60,000 bases of DNA from Adiantum capillus-veneris (taxonomy: Eukaryota > Streptophyta > Polypodiopsida > Polypodiales > Pteridaceae), in the NCBI GenBank assembly GCA_014529385.2, contig CM043942.1, forward strand, positions 48,778,244 to 48,838,243. The letters run 5' to 3'. How positions within the stretch are numbered: the first letter of the stretch is position 1; the number at the start of each line of letters is the position of its first letter. The translations under genes and the position numbers were made by a program. Shown in pieces: positions 12,452-23,167 of this stretch. Below the pieces are notes generated by a model. That model had not been told where the DNA came from. It was given only the letters and a program-made list of their open reading frames with translations, and did not search any database.

Positions 12452-13600
12452 GTTTGCTTGTTTTTACTGTGATTGGTAGCACAATATTCAGCACATTTGT
12501 TTAGTATTAAAACATTAGATTCAATATGATTTTCTATCATGATTCCTTGTCTAGGTTTAAGAATCAAGCAGTCTGATTAAGCTATTTTGATCAAGTTAGG
12601 CTTTAAATATCTTCTCTTAATACCATGGAGAATGCCTTCCTAATAATCAATGGTTACTTTAGGTTCTTAACCCAATTTAGGCAGTGTTGTGTGCAATGTA
12701 CTAGGGCTTTCTAGTGGGCTTAGTCACTATTGACCTTTAGCTTAAGTATTATAAAGGGAGTTTACTAGTATGACGAGCCTGGGGAGGGTAACGTGTCAAT
12801 ATGACCCCCCAAAGTTACAAAATTGAAAGGCAATGAAAAACAAAAAACAAAAGTGCCAACACATGTAAAATCCTAATTCGGTACTTCACCCATATGTATT
12901 GCCTATGGTACTAAAGCCTTAGAGGTTCCCAGTGTGGGCGCTTTCCTTTGAAAAGCAAAAAGACCAAGGCATACAAAATAAACACACAAATCGAATGAAT
13001 TAATGTGAAAAAACTTTGGGGGGTCAAAGAAAAGGGAATAATTCAAGCAATGATTTCATAAGTAATTCCTTTTATTGTAGCTTAACTAGAAGGTCTTCTA
13101 GGTATAGCCTCTAGTCAGCCCTCGAACATGCAATACTTTGCTCTTGCGATTAAACAACTTAATTGACCGGAGATAATTGAGAAGCTTGCCCATGGTATTA
13201 ATAGTTGACCTCTAGTGCCTCTCAACCGTTGAATTAGCGACCCCAGACTTGTTTATTTTTTTACCTCTATAAAAAAGTGCTTATGCGTTTCATTATATTA
13301 GAGTTTAATGTTTAATGCTAATTTTTTAAATATTTTGTTACCAATCAATTTGTGTGCCTATTAATTGCATATGATTTTTCATTGTATATGAGAATGCAAT
13401 TACTATGCGATTTATGGTTGATTTTGCAAGAAAGCTCAAGACTCAAACTCGGATGCTCTTCCACCTCAACGAGCAGGATTCATCTCAATAGCTTCCAAGG
13501 ATGGAATCTACATCAGGAAGCGGGGCATGTTAACCCTTACGGACATCCTATCACCTTCGACGGATGCCTTATCCTTAATTGATTGAGTCATGGACCGGGC
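12452..13600. other. no supported gene
   Basis: AT-rich non-coding DNA. Frames present are short and unlike known proteins. Confidence 0.4.
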
Positions 13601-13826
13601 TTGTCGGTCCAATAGGAAAAGGATAAGAGTGATCACCGATGAGAGGCGCACTCTAACTGTAACATTCAAGGGTTAGTTGGCTAAGCATGGGCGCCCAAGT
13701 GTGAATGAGGTGAGCTCATATAAAAGTCACCTAAACCTAAAATCACTCATTCTATCATTTGTGCAATTGAAGAGTGCTCTTGCTCCATCTCCATCTTCTT
13801 CTTCATCTCCTTGTGTGTGTGTATGC

Positions 13827-13861
<35 letters not shown>

Positions 13862-14430
13862 AGACGTCGAGCATTGTGACAACTTGGCGGCTGCGAGACG
13901 GTTGAGCGTGGCACGATTGTAGCTCCCTCTTCTTTGCAGCAAGGAATCCTCCACGAAGGCGAGTGTAGGGCGGTGAGTGACACACCCTTGCTCTCTTGAG
14001 CTTGCTAGATTAGTCCGGTTGTGTGCTTGTAGCCATTTGTGGCTCGTGCATAGTGTACGGCAAGTCCCTTGCTTTGACACGTTGTCGAAAAGTGTGCGAT
14101 CTAGCTGGGAAGGTGCAGAACCTCTGGCTGTGAGAGTTCATGATGAGAGTCACAAACCCTTTGCAAGAAAGCGTTTGTGGAGAATCACCAACCGTCTTTC
14201 TAAGGGTGACAGAGAATCTAAGAGCGTTCATGACAGCAAAGTCACAAACCTTCTTTCCTATCGTGCTTGGAAATTGCTTGTTTTCGTAGTCGAGAGTATG
14301 ATGAGAGGATCATCAAATCACATTCAATTTCACTTAAAAAGACCATCGAAAAACATTAATGTTTCAGACATGAAACCTTGATGCTCATACAAGCACAATT
14401 CTCAATCAAAACGCAAACCTCTTTCATGGT
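13601..14430 (+). promoter_or_regulatory. promoter-like block, possibly a plus-strand LTR
   Basis: Contains a strong TATA box, TATAAAAG at 13719-13726, followed about 30-80 bases later by a pyrimidine-rich segment (CTCCATCTTCTTCTTCATC) typical of plant transcript starts. At 14428 the sequence reads TTTCA then TGGTATCATTTAGCC. An LTR ending in CA directly followed by TGGTATCA (start of the usual initiator-Met tRNA primer site) would look like this, but only the first eight bases and a later AGCC fit. A short frame begins at the first ATG near 14140 (47 codons, unidentified). Either a lone LTR or a host promoter. Confidence 0.25.
13828..13855 (+). repeat. short (GA)n microsatellite
   Basis: About 14 GA units within the transcribed-looking leader downstream of the TATA box at 13719, preceded by a short (GT)n. 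Confidence 0.9.
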
Positions 14431-15286
14431 ATCATTTAGCCTCGCCCCCAATTACATAGTCGTAGCATCAAATAGTTGAAAGGAATGCTCAAGCTTCCAC
14501 CTTCTTGGAGACCATTTTTTTATTTTGCAGAGATTTAAGAGCTTCTATATTGAAGCCCAAACACCATTTTGATAAGGGGAAACCCTAATTCACTCCCTCA
14601 CAAGCTCAGTTACAAGATTGCGAAGAGGCGGGACTGCAACACACATAGATTGGGCAACCATGGAAGCTATTACACAGTAGAGAAAAATTTCTGGTTTTTT
14701 CTCTGTAAAAAGCAGCCCTCTCTCTCTTCCCCACAGCATTTTCAGCTGATGTGTCAATTTTTAGGCCATTTTTACATTTTGGACCAAAACTAGGCCATTT
14801 TCAGCTCATTTTTGACCAAAAAAATGCCATTTTTGATGCGAAAAATCCCAAACAGAGTCAGAAAAATCCCTAAATTTGTGGGATCACTCGTATAAGCATA
14901 AAAAGCATAGATAAGCATCATTTTCCATCAATATACCATTTTGGATCACTTTCCATGATATTCTGCAACGGTGCCTGTTAGCTGCTATTTTTGGCAATTT
15001 TTACCCGCATCAATCTTTATAGGCGAGATGAGTGTGCCACCATGAAACACTTGGAATATATACATTGTAAAACCAAATTAAGCATCTTATCTTGTGGAAG
15101 ATAATGCAAATGTGCCACATCCAGGGCCATGACATTTCGGATAGTTATGTACATGATAATGACCGCAATAGACACTTCAACATATAGCACAATATGTACA
15201 TGATTGCTTTTATTTGCATACATCGAGAAGTATCAAGAGTGAGGTGAATGTTTTACTTCACACTATGTACGTGCCACGGCATGACA
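14431..15286 (-). repeat. probable 3' LTR of the minus-strand gypsy element (inner edge only)
   Basis: On the minus strand a purine tract ends at 15287 and is followed by TGTCATGCCGTGGCAC, a typical TG start of an LTR. A TATA-like CTATAAAG lies at about 15022-15015. The outer end is not resolved; I give the interval only as far as the sequence stays LTR-like. The matching 5' LTR is not in the window because the gag end is interrupted by a CACTA insertion. Confidence 0.4.
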
Positions 15287-15300
15287 TCCACCCCCTCTGA
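15287..15300 (-). other. polypurine tract of the gypsy element
   Basis: The minus strand reads TCAGAGGGGGTGGA immediately before the TG of the proposed LTR and about 45 bases after the end of the integrase frame. Position and purine content fit a plus-strand priming site. Confidence 0.5.
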
Positions 15301-15345
15301 ACCTGCACATCCTCCGGTATGTGCCACAACAACATTTGTAGAGCA

Positions 15346-16534
15346 TTAAAACTCACGGTCAGACGCCATATTCTCACTTTCATCCTCAGTTTGCATATAG
15401 TTGGATTCATCATCCTCTTCACTTGGTTGTGCATCAAATGGATCATAATCCCCTCGTCTTTTGAATAATTTAATTCTTTTTCCTGCAATGGGAATTTTCA
15501 GTTCAGTCCCATCCAGTTCACGCAAGGTGTAAGTTGCATTTCCATGCACATGTTTGACAACATAAGGAAACCATCTCTTTGCAAGCTTCCTGATTGTAGA
15601 GTGCTGGTTTTCAAGGCTACTATCGTACACCAACACCCAATCACCTTCTTCAATGTCTTTTGGTATGAGCCTATGCATCTTGTCAAATTTGTCTTTGTTT
15701 TTCAACCTTGCATTCTTTAGTCGAGCTTTTGCAAGCTCAATGTCTTTAGACCTTCTTTCCAATTGCCGTATGCTCAATGCAAGAAGGTCTTCTCTACTCA
15801 TTCCATCTTCCCATGGCAATACATTCCATGTAAGAACTACATCTTCAATTGGATTCACAGGTTTTTGACCATACATCAATTCAACACGCATGTGTTGTAC
15901 GGCCAGCCCACAATGCAAATGGCAGTAACCTTGGCCACTCTCCAAGATTACCTTCACAAGCCTTAGCTAAAGCTTTGATTATTGGAGGATGTCCTCCTTA
16001 ACTTTTGCCATTCCCCTCTGGGTTATAAGCACAAGTTAAAGCTAGTTTGATGCCCATTCTAGAGAAGAATTCCCTTAATTCATCAGCATCCAATTCTCCT
16101 CTATCTGCAGTTATCTTTCCCACACACCCATAGCGACAGATCACATCTTCAAGAAGAAATTTACATACAGATTGTGTACTCTTTGTCCTCAATGCTCGCC
16201 CTTCAACTTGATTAGACAAATCTTCTCTTGCAAGCACCAAATACCTCATTTGCCAAAGTCCCAAAGGCATTGTAACCAAATCCACAACCCATTTGTAATG
16301 CATGGCTAATGGATAAGTAGGATGTAGTCCATCACGATGCCGTACATTTGAATACATTTGGCATGTCACACAAGACTCCACAAACTCAACCACATCCTTA
16401 TACATCCCTTTCCACCAATACCTTTCTTTTACCTTGGCAAATGTTGCCCATACACCTCGATGTCCTGCCCATAAACTTTCATGGAACTCCTTGATGATTT
16501 GTTGCTGAGTAACCTTATCGTATACTACGCGCAA
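15346..16534 (-). pseudogene. Ty3/gypsy integrase, broken
   Basis: Two frames make up the integrase. The first (16534-15998) has the HHCC zinc-binding domain (HESLWAGH ... CVTCQ), the first catalytic Asp in WVVDLVTMP, the second in KITADRGE and the Glu in NPEGNGKS. It ends in an early stop at 15998. The rest (15957-15346) continues in another frame with the C-terminal domain, including EEGDWVLVYD and KLAKRWFPYVVKHV (the region that usually carries the GPF/Y module), and a basic/acidic tail. No chromodomain is seen. The frameshift and stops make it non-functional. The DDE residues survive, so the decay is moderate. Confidence 0.9.
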
Positions 16535-16704
16535 TGGTGTTCCATCTCTTCGTTTAGGATGCTCTTATAAGTAGCCATCCCTAAAGAAGTATTCGTATGC
16601 TTTTCTTCTTATCTCTTAAATTCTTTCTCAGTCCAATCATCCTGCTTTTGTAGAGTACTTAAGTAGAGACCTATCAAGAGCCATTCATCCTCATATAGTT
16701 CCTC

Positions 16705-18059
16705 TCAAAAGGACTCAAGTGAAGACACAAAACATGCATGACTACTCTTTGCATGATCAATAGTGTAAAACTTTGTGCCAACATCATCTCCCTCAATAAT
16801 CATGTCATGTTCATCTTCATAACTTACCCTAGATAGCATATCTGCCATTGGATTGTCTTTCCCTGCAATATGCTTGAACTCAGGATTCAAGGACTTTATG
16901 TAGGCTATCCATCACAGCATTGCAATATCAGGAGTCAAACAATTTGTGATCATTCCAAGAAGAGGCAAACAATCAGTTTCCACAACCACTGATGCCCCTA
17001 TCAAGTACTCCTTGTCACACCTCAATGCTGTAACCACCCCCCATAGTTCCCTTTTACTTGTGCATAATCGCGTTGGCAAGAACTCAGAATCTTGGCTCCA
17101 AATCTCACCACATACCTTTTTCCTTCATCATCATCTTGCCCTACTGCCCATCCTATCCCTGTAGGACTCATGTCCACTGTCACAATGACAGGTCTCTCAC
17201 ATGCATAGTCTACCTTTCTCAAGGTTGGCGATGAAAGAAGTAGCTTCTTTCCCATCAAAACTTTTGATTCTTTCTCAACAACCTATAAAGGGGATCTGCT
17301 ACGTGTGCATAATGTGGTATCCAAATAAGATAGAAGACGCAAGCACCAAGAAATCTTTGAACTTCAGTTATAGTTGTACATGTTTCTTTCATGTTTTTGA
17401 TTGCATCCTTTTTTGGACAAGGTCTTCTACCATAAGGACCACACATATGCCCCACAATCAACACTTCATTAACACCAAATACAAATTTTTGCCCTGATAG
17501 GGTAATATTAAATTCTTCAAGCTTTGACAAAATCTTCTCACAATCTTCGATATGGTCTGCAACAAACTTACGACACCCCTTGAATCCATAGCTTCATCTT
17601 TATCTTTGTCTTCACATCCTTTGATGGGCACATCATCAAGAAATGGCATTGTGATTTGAGGTATGAAGTCACGTAGAACCATATTCATCCCATTCATCAT
17701 GTGTGCAACTGAATTTGTTGCTCCTTGAGGTAAGGTACACATTTTTACCAGTCCCAAAGGTGTTTTCATAGTTGTTAGATCTCTACTCCTGCAAACGCCT
17801 CTGTAAATTCATCCACTATAGGTCCTGTACCCACATTCGTGATGGTAACCTTGTTTACAGGTTGCATATCTTGTATGAACCGCAAAGCTCCATTCTTCTT
17901 AGGCACAATAAACCACCTTGAATATGGCGCACAAGAAGGCTCCAAGATACCCATGCTAATCTTTTCATTGAGTAGTTCCATTAACTTTGGCAAATGTTCT
18001 TTTGGAACAGGAATTGGGCGTAGATTCCAAGGTACGTGAGGGATAGTGAAGATCACCAT
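16705..18059 (-). pseudogene. Ty3/gypsy reverse transcriptase and RNase H, broken
   Basis: Minus-strand order, 5' to 3': finger/palm start with GILEPSCAPYSRWFIVPKKNG and RFIQDMQPVNK (about 17.95-17.87 kb), LPQGATNSVAHMM, the catalytic box FLDDVPIKG (about 17.64 kb, a Phe-Leu-Asp-Asp variant of the YxDD motif), then the connection and RNase H with VIVTVDMSPTGIGWAVGQ (about 17.19 kb) and the terminal HIAGKDNPMADMLSR (about 16.86 kb). The chain is split into at least four frames by stops and shifts near 17770, 17530, 17257 and 16900. Same element as the integrase and protease on either side. Confidence 0.9.
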
Positions 18060-18101
18060 AGCTGCAACAACATTAGGATCAACACACCCTATCTCATGTG
18101 G

Positions 18102-19230
18102 CTAGAAAGCAAAATCCTTACCATGTCTTGAAAGCATTTCTTTAAAACTCTTCTTCTCTTCTTCTATTAAAAACTCTTCACAACCAACTTTTATCTCTTT
18201 TAGGGATTCCATTGTGAACTTGTGTCCAGTTCTTTTTGGATCCCTAAGACTCGGCTGCAAAGAAGCTTGCTCTAGCTTTTTCCTGCAATCCGATGGTAAA
18301 GGTAAGGCCACTGGTCTCACTTTCTTTGCCACCGTTTTGTACTTGGTCTCCACACGTACTTCTGGTCCTTCATTAGCATTGAAATATTTCTGATCTTCAA
18401 AAGCCTCAATCACATCATACATTTCCATAGAGCATACTTCCACAATGTGGGTTTCATCTTGCATGCTAGAATCCATTATAGCTTCAAGCTCAAGCATAGT
18501 ATCTACATGAGAAACTTGTTCAAAGAAACCTGAAATATATTCAGTATCCTCTATGAAACCATTTTCTTTCATGTATTTCTGTACACTATATACATATTGT
18601 TGCGCACTTCTTTTCATATCATCAAGCTTCATAAAACATACTGACCCATGCTCTATTAATCCCTGGAAACCTGTAGAAAAATCTTCTTCTTGCTTTGGGT
18701 CAGGCGAGAATCTTTTTATTCTTGTACCATTGCAATCTCGCTTCACAATGGTACATGGACAAAACCCCTTGTCTCCCTGTACTCTTTGAACTCTTTGTTC
18801 GCTTTTGGAGAGGATACTCACGAAGACTATTGCAGTTCCTCTCATGATTCACACACCCAATCAAAAAAGTGCACATCTCGCTTCCCATCTCTTCTCTTTA
18901 CCCTAGCATAAGCAGAACCATCATCCAAGACCTTTGTTTCCATGCGAATGGCTGTGATGTATGGCTACCCAAGGATAAGAGGATAGGTAGACATCTCCTG
19001 CACAAATAAATTTTGCTCATCCTTCACATTACCAATCGTCACTTTCACATTTGGACAAGCCCCATACAACTCTTATGATGAGTTATTTGCAGCTCTAATC
19101 ATCCACCCATGGTATGTGTCTATCTGCCACTTACCCTTCATGGAAAGACTCTTGGACATAAGATTGATCTCAGCGCCATGATCTATCAATGCAACATATC
19201 GCTCCTCAAGATCACCCACCTTGACTAAGG
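18102..19230 (-). pseudogene. Ty3/gypsy aspartic protease and linker to RT
   Basis: The retropepsin core reads RYVALIDHGAEINLMSK at about 19205-19150. The catalytic triplet is D-H-G rather than D-T/S-G, a variant I associate with some retroelement families. The second motif PLILG occurs near 18975 and is followed by a TAG where a Gln would be expected (LG-stop-PYI). Another in-frame TAA lies near 19078. After a frameshift a 247-codon frame (18845-18102) carries a charged linker ending RHGKDFAF just before RT. Confidence 0.75.
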
Positions 19231-19329
19231 TTTCTGTTGTAGCTCTTGCCCAAAGACTTTTGGAGTAGTGGGTTTATAGGAGGCTTCATCATCATAATCA
19301 TCATCTGCAAATCGAGCATGTGCATCTCT

Positions 19330-19930
19330 TCAAGAAGACTGGTAGCATCCTACCATATTTTCATCACAATCACTCTCTTGGACATGTATTCCATGTGCAT
19401 TAAGTGACTCCCCTTCACCCTCAGACTGTGGAGGAATAGACTCAGTGAGAGTTTTCCTCTTTCTTTTTATGATATCTATAATTTCTTCATGAAACTCGCA
19501 TTTAGCAATGCCAAGAACCTCACCCAAGGTAAACTCAACTTTGCTATTCAAAATCCTTTCCTCCAATACCTGCTTTAAGTTTGTGGCAGCATCAATTTCA
19601 TATTGTAGTTTGTATGCAGGGCCTTTTGCTTTAGCTTTTCCTTTCTCTTTCTTCTTTCCTGTAGATGCCTCCTCCATAGGAATCTCAAGAGGAGGAGGCA
19701 CATGTGGTGGAGCCTCATAAGAAGGTCCTGGATCCTTTCTTCCACCAGCTCTTGTAACCCTCTTTGAAGTAGAAGGACCTGCATCTCCATTCTCACGTCT
19801 GTGCTTCTCTTCCACAATTGCTTCATTGTTATAGCATTTTGCAAGATAGGCATGCACTGATAAAGAGTCCACATGGTCATCCCAAACCTGTTTTATGGCG
19901 TATGCAATCACCGGCTTCATGTAATACCTG
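19330..19930 (-). pseudogene. Ty3/gypsy gag C-terminal part, cut by CACTA insertion
   Basis: A 196-codon frame: MKPVIAYAIKQVWDDH, a basic/Pro-rich spacer (PSTSKRVTRAGGRKDPG; APPHVPPPLEIP), a Lys-rich run (KKKEKGKAKAKG) and the segment LKQVLEERILNSKVEFTLGE that precedes the protease. The protein-like frame continues a few codons upstream (LNRYYMKPV) and stops making sense at about 19957, exactly where the CACTA terminal sequence begins. The gag N-terminus is therefore missing from this copy. Confidence 0.65.
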
Positions 19931-19956
19931 TTTAGTTACCTTCCGTTTTTTGGCTG

Positions 19957-20125
19957 CACTACAAAAAAAAAGGGGGCCTTCGATGTAGGTTTCGACGCTC
20001 TCCATCGAAAAAACCGTCGAAATACGCCTCCCTACAAAAACGTCGCAATATGCGTCGAAAGGTATTGTTATCGACGCATATTTCGACGTGCCTAACGACG
20101 CAGATTGCAACGACCATAACAGAAA
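19957..20125 (-). repeat. CACTA terminus with subterminal TCGA-type repeats
   Basis: After the CACTA terminus come many short repeats around the words GTCGAAA, TTTCGACG, ATCGACGCATA and AACGACGCA in both orientations within about 150 bases. Clusters of short sequence repeats just inside the ends are characteristic of CACTA elements, where a TnpA-type protein binds them. That binding here is by analogy. Confidence 0.65.
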
Positions 20126-20384
20126 AAAAAAATATTGGGCAGAGGACAGGCATCCTAGCCTGTGCCTAGTGAAAAGATGGACACAGCCACATCCAGACTT
20201 CCTGTCCTCTGCCCAAGAAAGCGAGCAGCACCAAAATCAATCGTGCTCCTGTAGAAATTTTGGCAGAGCTCCCTCGTTTTAACATAAACTAAAAAAGAAA
20301 ACCATATGTATATGCCTCCTACATGCTATCAATGTAGGATCTCACATGAGATTTAAGGCAAATGAAAGAAATGAAATGAGCTTT

Positions 20385-20610
20385 GTGCAAAACCATAACC
20401 AACTTAAAACCATAATCATAACAAACTTTGTGCAAAACCATAACCGGCCATAACCATATTGATCAAAACCATAACCATAACCATAAACAAAACAATAACC
20501 ATAACCATGTTTATACAAGAACAATAACCATAACCATGTCTATACAATGACAATAACCATAACCATAACCATAACCATAAGAAAAACAATATCCATAACC
20601 ATGTCTATAC
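20385..20610. repeat. imperfect CCATAA hexamer array
   Basis: Runs of CCATAA (minus strand TTATGG) are interrupted by TGTTTATAC, TGTCTATAC and AAACAATA spacers, over about 220 bases. It lies between the second CACTA gene and the element end. Frames reading YGYGYGY across it are repeat artefacts. Confidence 0.85.
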
Positions 20611-20785
20611 AAAAAAAAAGAAATAGAAGCGTGTCTGTGTTTCACAAAACATATATATGAAATCCACTGATGACTACGTGTCACAACCTGCACATAGGAC
20701 AAGTCATAAAATTAGTATTGATATACTTCACATATACTTATTTAATTAAATCAACTCACACATATTAACGTCTCACCTCAATCGA

Positions 20786-23060
20786 TCAGCGAGACTCTAA
20801 GGCCTCCCAGTCTACAGTCTCTCCTAAAGCATCAAGATCATTCAATACTTCATAGATACCTCTGCGATATCCATCTGTCTCCTCCTGGCGTATCGAGGCT
20901 CGATGCATTGCAAGATTCTGCGTTTACACAAAAATCAAAGTAATAAGAATACATGATTCATCACGTTTAAAAAAACTCCATAGCTAGGATTGGATTGGAA
21001 ACTCACAAACTCATAGTGAAAGGTGTCGAAGCCTCCGTTGCTAAGATGAGATATCCCCCTGATCATCTGTCGTATCTGCACGGCCTGACGTTGCTATCTG
21101 AACCGTGTATTCGCTCTCCGCTCATCCTCCCTTATCTGCTGCCACGTCTCGTGTGGGATGCCTGAAGGCTTCGGTGAGTCGATCCTGAAAGCCTGCCAAG
21201 TTGTATCTCGTCGATGTTTCATGGTGTCCCGTGCAACACCCTTGATCCACTTCCTCAGAAGATCCTTTGAACCCGGAGCAGGCTGATACTCTCTCATGGT
21301 GGTCTCCACTATATAATTGATTTTGTCGCGATCCTGCTCAGGCCAAGGCGTCAGAATGCTGGTAAAAAACTGTAGCTCCGCGAGCTGGCGAATCCGCTGT
21401 CTTATCTCAGTCCCGACTCTATCCATGTCAACATAACCATCTGCTCGTACAATATAGATCTTGGAGGCACTAGGATCGTGTGCCCCCCAAGGTGTCCGAG
21501 GTGTGCTAAGAGATGTGTCGAGAGGTGTGCTTGGGTAGGACAGGGGTCGTGAGCGAGGAGGGGTCGAAGCATCTGTGGACCCTCCTCCACAGCAACCACC
21601 ACCTCCACCTGACGATCACCGAGATCAACGAGTGCGCCTGTGCTGTGGAGATGAGGACGTACCCGCCTCTGCCGCACCCCTAGGTGTCGAAGCGGCCGTG
21701 ATGGGAGACCTCACAGACGTCGTACTCGTAGGCGTCCCCCCCCCCCCCCATAGGTGTCCCCCCATAGGCGTTGTGAGCGGGATGGAAACACACACAACGC
21801 CTCTATAATGACCCGACACACACTCTTGGGATGATACATACACACATTATGGGGCACCACTCGGCTTACACAACGAGCCTGGCCGAGACAGGAAACACAC
21901 AGACGGAGTGAGAAGAGAGAGATTTCCCACTTGCCCACTCAACACTCACACATACACACTCAATTCAGCTCAAAGGAGGAAAATTGATGTTGTTTAGACT
22001 CAATGAAGCTCAGCCCAACACCAATGGGGCAAATAGTTTACACAGTATTGAGGAAATACACCAGATACGAGCACAAAGTTAAGCAGAGGCTTCACTCACC
22101 GGAGAAGATTACACAGAAAAATAGCAGAAAACCTATGAGAAATTTGGCAAAATGGACAGTGCCATTGCATCCGGAATGCCCAAAAACCCCACCGTACAAT
22201 GTCACAATGCTCAAATCCGACCTCAAATGAGCAGTTTAGGGCCAAAAAATACTCCAAAAATAGTAAAAACACACTTGCGGCGTTTCCGCCTCTCTTCTCC
22301 ACGTTTGTTTCTGGTCTTATCTCAGTTTTTTCAGTTCCCACACTTAGCTTTATTAGTTGGGCACCCGTGGCCTTTTAGATGACCTCAAACGGACCCCGAA
22401 CAGGCCAAAAACTGACCTCACAGTGCATAGTTGTCACCTTTTTGCATCATCCGCACACTTGGCACTTAGTTTTTCCAAATAATGCATCCCGCAACCATGT
22501 GAAGTGGCCCCAAAATGTGGTCCTCATGATGACCTTTCTGCATAAGTATCACAAGAAAACACCCACGCCGTGTCCATACTTCTCCGCGTGCAAGTATTGA
22601 CCCCGTTCGACCTCCTGACGCCACTCGATGCCATCTGACGCACCTGCTTACCTCATGTCGTCGGCCCACAGATAGCTTCCTCAAGAAGTTTTAAGCGCTA
22701 CCAACTCCTCCTTATTGTAGAAAAAACACGGTGGTACTGGTAATAGTGAAAATCTATGCACTATGTACACCCTGTCCTACCTGTACACATGTGGGTCCCA
22801 CGTAACCACCTGGCTCTGAAAAATGGGAAATTCTTTATTTGATGCACCATGCATGTATATGTACATATGCGCAATCCCTTGCTCCAAAAAACTCCTGACA
22901 ACGTCGGACCCTCGGGTGTGAAGCCCGGAGGTGTAGTTCCCTTGCCTCTGGCTACCCAATACTGAGACGCCTCTACCATCTGACTGGGCGTCATCTGTGT
23001 GACGAAGCCCATAAATGCATCTACACTCATAAAAGCGGGATCTGAAAACTGGTCTGCCAT
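20786..23060 (-). pseudogene. second CACTA gene, Transposase_24/TnpA-like
   Basis: Starts with ATG at 23060 (MADQFSDPAFMSVDAFMGFVTQM...PPGFTPEGPTL). The middle exon (about 21.8 to 21007) has a Ser/Thr/Pro-rich spacer (TPTSTTSVRSPITAASTPRG), then the conserved core (QPAPGSKDLLRKWIKG ... RDTTWQAFRID ... IPHETWQQIREDERRA) typical of plant Transposase_24 proteins. A clean intron (GTGAGT at 21006 to CGCAG at 20916, 91 bp) leads in phase to the last exon, NLAMHRASIRQEETDG ... WEALESR, stop at 20786. A TAG at 21094-21096 and another broken stretch near 21.6 kb interrupt it. The join between the first and middle exon is not resolved. Role by family: DNA binding at element ends. Confidence 0.6.
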
Positions 23061-23167
23061 ACTAAAGTCCTGCACAAAGAAAGTAAAAGAAAGCATCAGA
23101 ACTCCTTTTTTTAAATTAACTTTAAGATTAATTTTAAATCAACGTCTTCACACAAACACTTATAGGC

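Noticed and set aside
13977-14381. 134-codon plus-strand frame downstream of the TATA box at 13719
   Set aside because: First codon is GTG, product unlike a natural protein, and the true first ATG (about 14140) reads another frame.
14428-14442. Initiator-Met primer-binding site TGGTATCATTTAGCC
   Set aside because: Only eight contiguous matches, no gag or LTR partner nearby; kept only as a low-confidence possibility.
20342-20702. Tyr-Gly repeat proteins on the minus strand
   Set aside because: Product of the CCATAA hexamer array.
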